This document shows, piece after piece, positions 12,021-24,139 of a stretch of DNA of 64,000 nucleotides. Position 1 is the first letter of the stretch; the number at the start of each line of letters is the position of its first letter. The stretch comes from Oasisia sp. SBJ-2009 (taxonomy: Eukaryota > Annelida > Polychaeta > Sabellida > Siboglinidae). The notes beneath the pieces are model-generated. The model saw only the letters and a list, made by a program, of their open reading frames with translations, ran no database searches and had not been told where the DNA came from. The position numbers and the translations under genes are program-made. The DNA is taken from contig OZ024866.1 in the NCBI GenBank assembly GCA_964017155.1, forward strand, positions 19,686,904 to 19,750,903, written 5' to 3'.

Positions 12021-13329
12021 CAGAGCCGTAATGTAACGAAGTACTTTTACTTCGTTACTTTACTTAAGTAGAAAAGTTTACTTTTCTTGAGTAACGAATT
12101 ACATTTTTGGGGAAGTACTTTTACTTGTAACGAAGTACAAATGTGAGTACTTTTTCTAAATGTAACGAAGTACTCATAATTTCTTTATTAAATTTGCGAA
12201 GCTCCTAAAAAGTTCCGCGAATGATCTGTGTCAGAAGCACGTGCGGCACTGTTTACCGTCAGCGTAGATTTATTTTAAAATGTCACAAGAAACAACAAAT
12301 AGAAATAACAGATAAGCAGAGAGAGACGTGTTAAATGTCCCGGACTGGCCGGATTTCTTTTGTTACGTGATGAATTCGGTGAGATAATTGCAATCTTAAG
12401 GTCTGGCGCTGAGCCTGAATTAGGTGTCAGCAGGGCCACAGCCGGCTATGCTGGTTGACCCGACTGGGCCGCTCAGAAAACAATAGCCAAGAATTATTTA
12501 ACTCCTTGTTTTGACCAGACAAGTAAAAACAGCTGCCTTACTATCTTCTTGTGTCTTGCCTGTTGTTGACACAGTTTGTTAACTTTACATGATCCTTGTG
12601 AATGTCACATGCTAGTTGTATAACGAGAGTTCCCCATTATCGCCCACCGCAAATCTGCCGATCTTTATCATCTGTAGGCCTATATATCTGTAATATAGAT
12701 CAGTGTGTATAACTTAGTGAAATCAGTTTCTATACATATTTACATTAGTTTTTTGAAATAAATGTTGCAATTACACATGAAGGCATAATTATTATGAAAG
12801 GAATGTTGTAACCACATGGTCTAGACCTTCGTCAAATATCATAAATGAAAACAATTCTTCACACGTCCAAGATGACAACAATGTTAACAACCCTATAATA
12901 ACGTGTATATCTTCTACTTATTAATACGATGGTTGTTGTAGTCGTGTTAGTAATCAAACATGATGTAGGCTATTTACAGCCTGTGTGTAGTGCTGTTTGC
13001 ACTGTGATACTTATATTTCACACTGTTAAAACATTTATCTATTATGCAGCGAATAAAATATTACTAAAGAAAATTATATCACCTTGGTATATATGCTAAA
13101 TGATTTTGTGAATATTTTGTTTTATTCACATTAGTTGGCTGCATCGGTCATTTTAGATCATTACAGGAGAAAAGTACTTTTGTGTTTACTTCAAATACAA
13201 GTTTTTACTTTTTACTTGTACTTCAAGTACATTTTTATAGCAGTACTTTTACTTTTACTTGAGTAGCTTTTTCTAGAGTTACTTTTACTTTTACTCAAGT
13301 ACAAAATAAATGTACTTGTTACAGCTCTG
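12021..13329. mobile_element. Non-autonomous hAT transposon with perfect 8-bp TSD
   Basis: The element starts CAGAGCCGTAATGTAACGAA and ends GTACTTGTTACAGCTCTG, giving imperfect terminal inverted repeats of hAT type (CAGAGC..). It is flanked by the identical octamer GTGTATGG at 12013-12020 and 13330-13337. Both ends carry dense TACTTTTACTT / GTAACGAAGTAC subterminal repeats, typical of hAT transposase binding sites. No transposase frame is present in the 1.3 kb, so it must have moved using a partner in trans. Confidence 0.93.
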
Positions 13330-13478
13330 GTGTATGGGGAATGCTGGTTTACTGGGAAATTGTATTTTAAACATGGCGGAAGTCAGAATGCAACTTTAAA
13401 AGTGGGGGAATTCAGGGGACCAATTTATAGTGTATATAATATTATATATAATAAATTATATGTATATTTTTGGACATG

Positions 13479-13479
<1 letters not shown>

Positions 13480-13540
<61 letters not shown>
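13480..13540. repeat. (TA)n microsatellite
   Basis: About 60 bases of TA repeat between the hAT element and the giant palindrome. Confidence 0.95.
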
Positions 13541-13542
<2 letters not shown>

Positions 13543-13690
13543 TAGTTAGTAAATATAAAATATATTGTATTGTTGGTCTGGTGCTAATTCTAAAAAAACG
13601 AAGGCCTTTATATTATGCTAGTAGTAATATGGCGTTTGTTTCAGTACACTATAAATGTGGAGCAGTTCCGCAGCGAAAAGGAACGTTGTG

Positions 13691-14500
13691 ATTGGTTATA
13701 AATATAGACTCGCGCATGCGCGGAGGTGTACTTCCGGAGTTATATATGTAAGGAAGGCGCTGATTGGTTGTATGATGTCACCGCGCGTGCGTAGAGTGTG
13801 CTTCCGCTGAAACCTCAGTTGTCGCCCACGGCGCGGTGACATACGCGCCATCTATCGAATACGCTGCACGTTAGTGAAGGAGCGCCCTCTCGTGAAAGGG
13901 TCGATTTCCTGTCCTAATATGTATGTCGGCGCGCCGCGGCGTTCCGACGTCACGCGGGAAATGCGCGTACTCGCAATTTTCGTTCGGCGGCGTATACGGT
14001 GATGCCCGATTTAGAACGCTCCGCGCGGCTTGCCGACGTCACGCGGGAAAAAGTGCATACTCGCAATTTTCCTCGCCCACGGCGCAGTGACACGAACGCT
14101 ATCTATCGAATTAGTAAAGAAGCGCCCTCTCTTGAATAAGAGGACGGGTGTCGCTTGGCGGCTGTACCTATTTGTAGGGTAGTCGTAGTATATGTGTGTG
14201 CGCGAGCGCGTTGTTTTTGTCAGTATTGACAATGTTATAGTCGAGATACGCTGCACGTTAGTGAAGGAGCGCCCTCTCGTGAACGGGTCGATATCCTATC
14301 CATATGGATGTCGGCGCGCCGCGGCTTCCCGACGTCACGCGGGAAAAGCGCGTTCTTGCAATTTTCCTTTTGGCGCATTATACGGTGATGTCCGATTTAG
14401 AACGCCAAGTGCATACTTGCAATTTTCTTCGCCCACGGCGCAGTGACATAAGCGCCACAATTTGCCTCGCCCACGGCGCCCCAAAATACGGGTTTAGCCG
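13691..14500. promoter_or_regulatory. GC-rich repeat cluster at left arm tip, promoter-like motifs
   Basis: CpG-rich DNA holds repeated blocks. TCGCCCACGGCGC occurs at about 13822, 14073, 14428 and 14467. GACGTCACGCGGGAA occurs at about 13946, 14034 and 14330. ACGCTGCACGTTAGTGAAGG followed by AGCGCCCTCTCGTGAA occurs at about 13860 and 14248, with a diverged third copy near 14110. Near the tip, ATTGG (CCAAT box), TATAAATA and CGCGCATGCGCG (13711-13722, fitting the NRF-1 consensus) occur within 35 bases. They could be transposase-binding subterminal repeats or a promoter; the sequence does not decide. Confidence 0.55.
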
Positions 14501-15514
14501 CGCGAAGTCGTGGAAACGAAGCGAAGCCGACCGGCGTGGAGATAAGTGACACGCGTGGGAGTGTAGCCGAACCCCAGGCACACTTACAAGTCGGTATCCA
14601 AGTCCGAGACTCCGGACTATAAGAAACGAGTTCGCCAACTTCGCTGAACTTCGCTCGCAAATCGCGCACAACGCCTACAAAAATTAAGGCGCCAGCGCCC
14701 GAACTCGTCGCCCCGGCAACGAGATTTGTGACGGCCCGCGACTAAATATACGCGAGCTGTGGTAGGTCCGGCAGCTGTACTTATCAGTGAGCGGCGGTAT
14801 CGGGTGACGAGCCGGGTCCTGGTTTGAGCTGCGTCGTGGTAAATAAAATCAACGATAGCTTGACATCGATAGATGTATCATAGCAAGTGCGAGTGGACAT
14901 TAGTTTTGAGCCGCGCTAAGTAAGGCATTTTGATCCTCGGTCCAAATAACAGGATTTGGGATTAAAGCTTGAGCAATAAGTAATATTGGCGTAATTAAAG
15001 TTAAGTAATCAAACGAGAACAGTGAACTGGTTAATATTTAATTGGCCAGTTAAAAGTTGCCATTCGACTGAAGCGCCAACATCCGCTTCTAACAGGTACG
15101 CTTGAAATTGTATTCAAAACGCATGGTGACATCGTGCTATGTTAATCTTATTGATCGGAAGTATGTAACGAATTGCATTGTTATTTTTTAATCTTACCAT
15201 TATGCATTTTGACCAAAACCCCGGGCACGGGACGCTAAAGTGATAGTCTAGCGCAAGTCGTAACGTGATGCATGGATGCTTAGCTCCAGAGCTGCTGATA
15301 ATCCCGACAGTGTGTGAATAATATAATTGAATAAATAAAACCTAACAAAGTAGTTGATGACATGTTATGAACTGTAATGATATATGTAAGTGTAGTCCGT
15401 ATGTTATGATATTTGCTGCTGCTAATAAACTTAGACAAATAATCGTCAAACTTGACAGCGCGCGTATATTGGCTACGGTGGCAGCCGAGCAAAACTGAAT
15501 ATTTTTATTCGGTT

Positions 15515-15705
15515 GGCCACAAAACTTGTCAGAAATGTAGTGTTTCCCAATCTGAGATAACGTATAAAAGAAATTTGATGGTTATTCAAACAGAACTCGG
15601 TGCACGTGCATAGCAACGGTACTAAGCAACGAGTTTCATTGCGCACTGAGCTTCATTCACCGGATATCAGTCGCGGCTGGGCGGCAGCTTTTAAAGTTTC
15701 GCAGT
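15515..15705 (+). repeat. Direct repeat copy 1 within left arm
   Basis: It shares with 16655-16835 the ordered blocks CAAAACTTGTCAGAAATGTA, AGAACTCGGTGC, GTGCATAGCAACG, CTAAGCAACGAGT and GGCAGCTTTT. Both copies are mirrored in the right arm (about 24414-24603 and 23043-23223). Confidence 0.75.
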
Positions 15706-16044
15706 CGTTGTCGTTGTTTTTTTGTGTGAACAGTTGTAACTAATGTGATATGGCACAGAGAAGTGTACATTTCGTTTGTATGGCCGACAAAATTCTATAT
15801 TATAATACACACTCGCTATACGCAGACTACTTAAGGCGTTTCGCTGCGCGGTTACAGTAACATATCATCCATTCAATTCGTAACTGAATTTGGGGATACA
15901 GCACTGGACATGTAATTAAAGTCTGCAGTCTTGGTGTATCGTCGCAGCTATTCTTTATCCCTGTATTTTTATTACGTGCAGTAGATGACATAATACATGT
16001 TATTCCCAAATCGCCGTCTCGTCAGTATGGCAAATTTCCGCGTA

Positions 16045-16615
16045 AAACCGGGAACTCACTAAGCCGGCCGGCCGGCCGATTTTGCATCGGCCGGACGTCG
16101 TAGGGCATCGGCCGGGCATCGGTTATGTGAGTTCCAAAAATCGTGGCACCGGCCGGGCGTCGTGCGTCGAGCCGATGCCCGCATGCCGTCGGCCGGCGGT
16201 ATCAAATATGTTTGATATTGCCGGCCGGCCGACGCCTACCCGACGCCCGGCCGGCAGATCCTCTGAGACATTGCCACAAAGCGGCACTTGCAGCAACACA
16301 ACTCGGCATGAATTCATCCTCTGAGTCCGCCATGATGAACCTTTGGATGTAGGTCACCTGGGCGAGCATATTGAATACCTCTATGGAAAAAAAAATCAAA
16401 CTAATTCGAATTTAAATTAATAGCGCTTAAATTATGAAATCGGCCGGCTGTGTGTGTTCGAAAAATCGTAGCATCGGGCGGGCAACGGCCGGCCGGTCGG
16501 CCGGTTCTGTGAGTTCCGAAATGAACAAACCGGCCGACGGCCCGATGTTCCCACGACGCCCGGCCGATTTCATTTTTCGTGAGTCGGCCTGCCGGTTCAG
16601 TGAGTTCCCGGGTTT
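16045..16615. mobile_element. GGCCGG-rich MITE (left arm copy)
   Basis: The ends are inverted: AAACCGGGAACTCACTAAGC at the left and, as the reverse complement of the right end, AAACCCGGGAACTCACTGAA. The interior is packed with GGCCGG/CCGGCC and GGCATCGG motifs and nested hairpins. On the minus strand near 16333 a short frame begins MADSEDEF, which may be a transposase N-terminal scrap. The 3-base flanks (TAA / TAG) hint at a PIF/Harbinger TWA target but do not match exactly. Confidence 0.65.
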
Positions 16616-16654
16616 AGGTGCAGGAAGTGTGAATTGAATTTGTTTCCGAGCATG

Positions 16655-16835
16655 GCACCAAAACTCGTCGGAAATGTAGTGTTCATCAAACTGAGAAAAC
16701 GTATGAAAGAAATTGTGTATTTGTTTGACTAGAACTCAGTGCCCGTGCATAGCAACGAAACTAAGCAACGAGTATCATTGCGCGCTGTGCGCCAATAATC
16801 TGCTGCGCACGGCAGCTTTTGAAGTATACCGTCGC
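16655..16835 (+). repeat. Direct repeat copy 2 within left arm
   Basis: Diverged duplicate of 15515-15705 (CAAAACTCGTCGGAAATGTA, GTGCATAGCAACG, CTAAGCAACGAGT). The two copies flank the GGCCGG-rich MITE. Confidence 0.75.
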
Positions 16836-18719
16836 TAGTAGGCGCCATGCATCATCGCATTGACTCTATTCTAGTAGCTCAATTAGTTTAATCCTTTAAC
16901 TCAATTAGAAGTTTATATTGACAGCGATGTTAGCAATGCAGCGGTTAGTACACTAGCTGCATATTTATTTGGATCATTCGCGTTAAGATTCTGTCGAATG
17001 TGTAAGTGTAGAAACATATCTGCTTGAGCTACGTGAAGGATGGTTTGATCTTGTTGTGTGGTTTTGCATATGTATTATCGAATACACATAATTAATCAGT
17101 TTCAGATAACGTAGGAAATATATTCGTTTATTGATCAGGCAGATTTCTTATACATAGCAACCGCTCTGTGTATAGTCTCTGCTGGAATTCTCAACTTGTT
17201 ATTTCATATATCCACTTTTACAAAGCGTGCCCCACGTGGAGGTCTCGTAGTCGATAGAATAATTCTGTCCGACGGTGTTGAGACATTCCAGGCAGTACCG
17301 ACAATGTGCCGAAATAAATTATACTCGACTTGTCGTTGACTATCCGTTCTATGTATTGTTTCTATAGTGGCGATCTTGGTGCGTCACAAATAAAAAAGTG
17401 CATTTATCTACTTTGGATTTCGCAGATTTTGTGTGCGATCTGGCGTGCCAAGTCGTCTTTGCGGTGGAGGCCCCGGGGTCACAAGTTCAAAACTAAATTT
17501 AACGCGCGTAAGGCCGGTTAACTCAGCTAATGTTTTTGTATAACACAATTCACATTCGACTCCCGACAAACTGTGTAATGATAACGGGTGGTATATATGT
17601 TATAGGTTCAATATGAAATCACAATCACCACTATCGTTATCACCACGCAGTGCGAGTTAGGTATGTATGCGCGGCCTAGACTAGTATGACCTAACACAAG
17701 CGTTTTGACAATAAGCGCTTTTCCATTTGATAGACTAATGGAACAACATAGGGTGTGCACTGTGAACAGAAATGCATAAATGAACTTAGTTTCGACAGGT
17801 AAGCAATAGAGATGTTACAACGAGAAAACAGTCGCTGCAACTTCGGCGCGGTTTTAGCCGCCGCACCTCGGGCGCCCAACTTTCACGCCGCACCTCGGGC
17901 GCCCAAGTTTCATGGATTGATCAACGAGCCCGTGGATGTAACTTAGCCTTACCATATCTCGATATATGTTAAAATAATAATCTTTTATTATTGAGATAAA
18001 TCAGTTGTTCGAAACATAAAACGTAACACGCAAAACATAACTTAACAATCACGGGAAATACCGGCCACGCATCAAGGGCGTAGCAATATGAAGTAGACGC
18101 TGATTCAGTAATGATTATATTAACGTCAAGTATGGTAATAGGAATATTATAATGACAATTCGGCAACATCACTATCAACTAAGTAATGTCGATCGATAGC
18201 GTGGATTTTACATTATCCCCGTTCTTCGTTATGTTTAACATACAACGGGTGTTTATGTGACGGTGTTGTGCCTTCTCTAACACAACCGCGTATGGAGATA
18301 GATGTATAATGGTGTATATGTAGTTTGCGTACCATTGTCGGCAGTGTGACAATACACAATACCGAAGTGTAAAGGTCATAACCCGAGCGAAACCGGGAAG
18401 GCCCGAAGGAAGACTGGATAGATGAGAAGATTAACCGTCTATACCAACATGGTTGAACTAATTCCTATACAAAAATCAAATTGATCTACGATACATTATT
18501 GATATGTGCACTGGTTAACGGGTACTTCCTTGTAAATCGTCGTGGTCAGTAAATGTTATAACCTGTCTATGGTAAGGATCATATTCTCGGTGTCGAACGT
18601 AACAACTTTATTAAACATGGCAGACAGGCAGACGAATACGCGGGAACTAACTCAGTTCCAATGAGGCGTATACAAAAGATCAAATCGATCTACGAGATAT
18701 TATCGCAAGTTCAACCATC
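16836..18719. other. Palindrome arm body without recognisable gene
   Basis: Mixed unique sequence with only short open frames, each duplicated at the mirror position (21161-23042 on the opposite strand). The near-identity of the frames simply reflects the palindrome and is not evidence of selection on protein. Confidence 0.5.
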
Positions 18720-19962
18720 TCGTCCTCTCCTTATGATCGTTTTCATCGTCATGCTGTCGGTCGCGATGCGACAAAAGACTGCTTCCATCACTTGACTATT
18801 GCTCTCCATTTTTCTCTCTGCTGTGAGAGTGATGTCCATGAGTCGGTCTTTATGTTTCTCAGCTTCAGGTTTCTCTTAATGGTATCCTTGAATCGGAGAC
18901 GAGCGGCGCTCTCTTTCTGTGACCAGAAGGCAGCTGGGAGTAGAGAACCTGCTTTGGTAACCTGTCTGGTGACGTCCTCATGAGTTGTCCAGTCCACCGG
19001 AGATTCTTTCCGATCAGAAGATCTTACATAGATGGCAGCCCTGTTCGTTCGAGTATTTCCTTATGTGTCACTTTTGTCCATCCAGGTTATACTCATGATC
19101 GAACGCAGATATCGCATCATGTAGGCATGCAGCTTTTTCATCTGTCGTCTTTACACTGGCCAGGTCTCTGCTTCATATAGGAGGGTGGACAGCACGGTTA
19201 GACGGTATAACTTGCCTTTGACCCGCATGGACACGTGGTGGGTCTTCCAGAGTCTCTGGCGTAGTCGGCCGAAAGATGCACTAGCCTTGGCCATCCTCCT
19301 ATATTTAATCGTCAATGCATCCATTACTTGATATAGTGCTTCTGGGGTAGGTGAATTCAAGAACAGAATTCAACTTGTTTCCATCAAACATGATATCCTC
19401 CTCTCGGGTTCTTGTAGAGTTTGGTTGGTACAGCACCTCGGTCTTCTTGATGTTAACCTTCAGCCCGAATTTATTTTGATGCATCGGAGAAAGCATCCAC
19501 TATTTTCTGTATCTCTTCAGCAGAGTGTGCAACCAGTGCACTGTCATCCGCGAATAGCAGCTCTCTCGTCAGTTCTCTCATCAGGATCCCAGTAGTCTTG
19601 ATCTTCGCTCTGAAGTGTGCAACGTTGAATAGGTCAGTGATCTGTCTGGACTGTATGTAGACGCCATCTCCCATGTCTCGGAAATAGTCGTCGACCATTG
19701 CTGATAGGAAGATGGAGAAGAGCGCGGGGGGCCAGTAAACAACTCTTCTTGACCCCATTTGTGACACAGAACGATTCCGAGACTTTCCATCCAACACTAA
19801 CGTTCGCCATCATTCCGGTATGTAGTGCCTCGATCATTGATGTGAACTTCTCTGGGCAGCCAAACTTCCTCAGCAGCTGCCATAGCCCGGTCCTCCCAAC
19901 TGCATTGAACGCCTTACTGAAGTCGACAAATACTATATACAGTAGTCGGTCCTGCTCAACGC
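18720..19962 (-). pseudogene. LINE reverse transcriptase fragment, left arm of palindrome core
   Basis: Minus-strand relative of the LINE at 1163-2184. Order: VEQDRLLYIVFVDFSKAFN (near 19950), [39 protein letters not shown] (near 19550), [20 protein letters not shown] and the 3' end near 18730. Frameshifts and stops separate these segments, so it is inactive. It runs away from the palindrome centre and keeps RT residues deleted in the right copy. Confidence 0.9.
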
Positions 19963-20143
19963 AGTTGATATGTCTTGGTACAATGAATCTCCCATTGTCG
20001 CATTGATATACACTGCGGTACTCAAAGCTCCGCATTATCGATTACAACGTGATTGATGTCGATCTCCTTTCTTCGACATCTTCAAAACGCACCCAACTTT
20101 CCATTTGATATGATATTTTGTATCAGACAGCTACAAGAAAAGC
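19963..20143. other. Spacer of giant palindrome
   Basis: These 181 bases are not shared between arms. The right part (about 20101-20143) is original LINE sequence: it translates to IFCIRQLQEK and runs in frame into VEQDRLLYIVFVDFSKAFN. The left part does not fit the LINE protein at the same point, so the left copy was truncated or replaced right at the symmetry centre. Confidence 0.75.
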
Positions 20144-21160
20144 GCGTTGAGCAGGACCGACTACTGTATATAGTATTTGTCGACTTCAGTAAGGCGTTCA
20201 ATGCAGTTGGGAGGACCGTCTACATACAGTCCAGACAGATCACTGACCTATTCAACGTTGCACACTTCAGAGCGAAGATCAAGACTACTGGGATCCTGAT
20301 GAGAGAACTGACGAGAGAGCTGCTATTCGCGGATGACAGTGCACTGGTTGCACACTCTGCTGAAGAGATACAGAAAATAGTGGATGCTTTCTCCGATGCA
20401 TCAAAATAAATTCGGGCTGAAGGTTAACATCAAGAAGACCGAGGTGCTGTACCAACCAAACTCTACAAGAACCCGAGAGGAGGATATCATGTTTGATGGA
20501 AACAAGTTGAATTCTGTTCTTGAATTCACCTACCCCAGAAGCACTATATCAAGTAATGGATGCATTGACGATTAAATATAGGAGGATGGCCAAGGCTAGT
20601 GCATCTTTCGGCCGACTACGCCAGAGACTCTGGAAGACCCACCACGTGTCCATGCGGGTCAAAGGCAAGTTATACCGTCTAACCGTGCTGTCCACCCTCC
20701 TATATGAAGCAGAGACCTGGCCAGTGTAAAGACGACAGATGAAAAAGCTGCATGCCTACATGATGCGATATCTGCGTTCGATCATGAGTATAACCTGGAT
20801 GGACAAAAGTGACAAATAAAGAAATACTCGAACGAACAGGGCTGCCATCTATGTAAGATCTTCTGATCGGAAAGAATCTCTGGTGGACTGGACAACTCAT
20901 GAGGACGTAACCAGACAGGTTACCAAAGCAGGTTCTCTACTCCCAGCTGCCTTCTGGTCACAGAAAGAGAGCGCCGCTCGTCTCCGATTCAAGGATACCA
21001 TTAAGAGAAACCTGAAGCTGAGAGACATAAAGACCGACTCATGGACATCACTCTCACAGCAGAGAAAAATGGAGAGCAATAGTCAAGTGATGGAAGCAGT
21101 CTTTTGTCGCATCGCGACCGACAACATGACGATAAAAACGATCATAAGGAGAGGACGAGA
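20101..21160 (+). pseudogene. LINE reverse transcriptase fragment, right arm of palindrome core
   Basis: Plus-strand mirror of the left copy, with a 226-base internal deletion: AFNAVGRT is joined at 20218/20219 to VYIQSRQITDLF, which in the left copy is separated by positions 19662-19887. It keeps the 5' stretch IFCIRQLQEKRVEQDRL and the FADD box near 20330. The remainder is broken by the same frameshifts as the left copy, so the decay preceded the inverted duplication or was homogenised between the arms. Confidence 0.9.
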
Positions 21161-23262
21161 TGGTTGAACTTGCGATAATATCTCGTAGATCGATTTGATC
21201 TTTTGTATACGCCTCATTGGAACTGAGTTAGTTCCCGCGTATTCGTCTGCCTGTCTGCCATGTTTAATAAAGTTGTTACGTTCGACACCGAGAATATGAT
21301 CCTTACCACAGACAGGTTATAACATTTACTGACCACGACGATTTACAAGGAAGTACCCGTTAACCAGTGCACATATCAATAATGTATCGTAGATCAATTT
21401 GATTTTTGTATAGGAATTAGTTCAACCATGTTGGTATAGACGGTTAATCTTCTCATCTATCCAGTCTTCCTTCGGGCCTTCCCGGTTTCGCTCGGGTTAT
21501 GACCTTTACACTTCGGTATTGTGTATTGTCACACTGCCGACAATGGTACGCAAACTACATATACACCATTATACATCTATCTCCATACGCGGTTGTGTTA
21601 GAGAAGGCACAACACCGTCACATAAACACCCGTTGTATGTTAAACATAACGAAGAACGGGGATAATGTAAAATCCACGCTATCGATCGACATTACTTAGT
21701 TGATAGTGATGTTGCCGAATTGTCATTATAATATTCCTATTACCATACTTGACGTTAATATAATCATTACTGAATCAGCGTCTACTTCATATTGCTACGC
21801 CCTTGATGCGTGGCCGGTATTTCCCGTGATTGTTAAGTTATGTTTTGCGTGTTACGTTTTATGTTTCGAACAACTGATTTATCTCAATAATAAAAGATTA
21901 TTATTTTAACATATATCGAGATATGGTAAGGCTAAGTTACATCCACGGGCTCGTTGATCAATCCATGAAACTTGGGCGCCCGAGGTGCGGCGTGAAAGTT
22001 GGGCGCCCGAGGTGCGGCGGCTAAAACCGCGCCGAAGTTGCAGCGACTGTTTTCTCGTTGTAACATCTCTATTGCTTACCTGTCGAAACTAAGTTCATTT
22101 ATGCATTTCTGTTCACAGTGCACACCCTATGTTGTTCCATTAGTCTATCAAATGGAAAAGCGCTTATTGTCAAAACGCTTGTGTTAGGTCCTACTAGTCT
22201 AGGCCGCGCATACATACCTAACTCGCACTGCGTGGTGATAACGATAGTGGTGATTGTGATTTCATATTGAACCTATAACATATATACCACCCGTTATCAT
22301 TACACAGTTTGTCGGGAGTCGAATGTGAATTGTGTTATACAAAAACATTAGCTGAGTTAACCGGCCTTACGCGCGTTAAATTTAGTTTTGAACTTGTGAC
22401 CCCGGGGCCTCCACCGCAAAGACGACTTGGCACGCCAGATCGCACACAAAATCTGCGAAATCCAAAGTAGATAAATGCACTTTTTTATTTGTGACGCACC
22501 AAGATCGCCACTATAGAAACAATACATAGAACGGATAGTCAACGACAAGTCGAGTATAATTTATTTCGGCACATTGTCGGTACTGCCTGGAATGTCTCAA
22601 CACCGTCGGACAGAATTATTCTATCGACTACGAGACCTCCACGTGGGGCACGCTTTGTAAAAGTGGATATATGAAATAACAAGTTGAGAATTCCAGCAGA
22701 GACTATACACAGAGCGGTTGCTATGTATAAGAAATCTGCCTGATCAATAAACGAATATATTTCCTACGTTATCTGAAACTGATTAATTATGTATATTCGA
22801 TAATACATATGCAAAACCACACAACAAGATCAAACCATCCTTCACGTAGCTCAAGCAGATATGTTTCTACACTTACACATTCGACAGAATCTTAACGCGA
22901 ATGATCCAAATAAATATGCAGCTAGTGTACTAACCGCTGCATTGCTAACATCGCTGTCAATATAAACTTCTAATTGAGTTAAAGGATTAAACTAATTGAG
23001 CTACTAGAATAGAGTCAATGCGATGATGCATGGCGCCTACTAGCGACGGTATACTTCAAAAGCTGCCGTGCGCAGCAGATTATTGGCGCACAGCGCGCAA
23101 TGATACTCGTTGCTTAGTTTCGTTGCTATGCACGGGCACTGAGTTCTAGTCAAACAAATACACAATTTCTTTCATACGTTTTCTCAGTTTGATGAACACT
23201 ACATTTCCGACGAGTTTTGGTGCCATGCTCGGAAACAAATTCAATTCACACTTCCTGCACCT

Positions 23263-23833
23263 AAACCCGGGAACTCACTGAACCGGCAGGCCGACGCACG
23301 AAAAATGAAATCGGCCGGGCGTCGTGGGAACATCGGGCCGTCGGCCGGTTTGTTCATTTCGGAACTCACAGAACCGGCCGACCGGCCGGCCGTTGCCCGC
23401 CCGATGCTACGATTTTTCGAACACACACAGCCGGCCGATTTCATAATTTAAGCGCTATTAATTTAAATTCGAATTAGTTTGATTTTTTTTCCCATAGAGG
23501 TATTCAATATGCTCGCCCAGGTGACCTACATCCAAAGGTTCATCATGGCGGACTCAGAGGATGAATTCATGCCGAGTTGTGTTGCTGCAAGTGCCGCTTT
23601 GTGGCAATGTCTCAGAGGATCTGCCGGCCGGGCGTCGGGTAGGCGTCGGCCGGCCGGCAATATCAAACATATTTGATACCGCCGGCCGACGGCATGCGGG
23701 CATCGGCTCGACGCACGACGCCCGGCCGGTGCCACGATTTTTGGAACTCACATAACCGATGCCCGGCCGATGCCCTACGACGTCCGGCCGATGCAAAATC
23801 GGCCGGCCGGCCGGCTTAGTGAGTTCCCGGCTT
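23263..23833. mobile_element. GGCCGG-rich MITE (right arm copy)
   Basis: Mirror copy of 16045-16615, nearly identical because it lies inside the palindrome arm. Confidence 0.65.
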
Positions 23834-24139
23834 TACGCGGAAATTTGCCATACTGACGAGACGGCGATTTGGGAATAACATGTATTATGTCATCTACTGC
23901 ACGTAATAAAAATACAGGGATAAAGAATAGCTGCGACGATACACCAAGACTGCAGACTTTAATTACATGGCCAGTGCTGTATCCCCAAATTCAGTTACGA
24001 ATTGAATGGATGATATGTTACTGTAACCGCGCAGCGAAACGCCTTAAGTAGTCTGCGTATAGCGAGTGTGTATTATAATATAGAATTTTGTCGGCCATAC
24101 AAACGAAATGTACACTTCTCTGTGCCATATCACATTAGT

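Larger units (their letters stand above)
13621..19962 (+). repeat. Left arm of giant palindrome
   Basis: It is the reverse complement of 20144-26503 with very few mismatches (examples: 17687 region GTATGAC versus GTAGGAC; 18585 region CTATGG versus CTGTGG). Relative to the right arm it keeps about 226 bases of LINE sequence (19662-19887). From the outside in it holds a GC-rich repeat cluster, a direct-repeat pair, a GGCCGG-rich MITE, unique AT-rich sequence and a LINE fragment. Confidence 0.97.

Noticed and set aside
21160..21400. LTR retrotransposon end (AATAAAG near 21269 and a primer-site-like string downstream)
   Set aside because: No second LTR, polyprotein or matching primer-binding site was found. 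The mirror copy exists only because of the palindrome.
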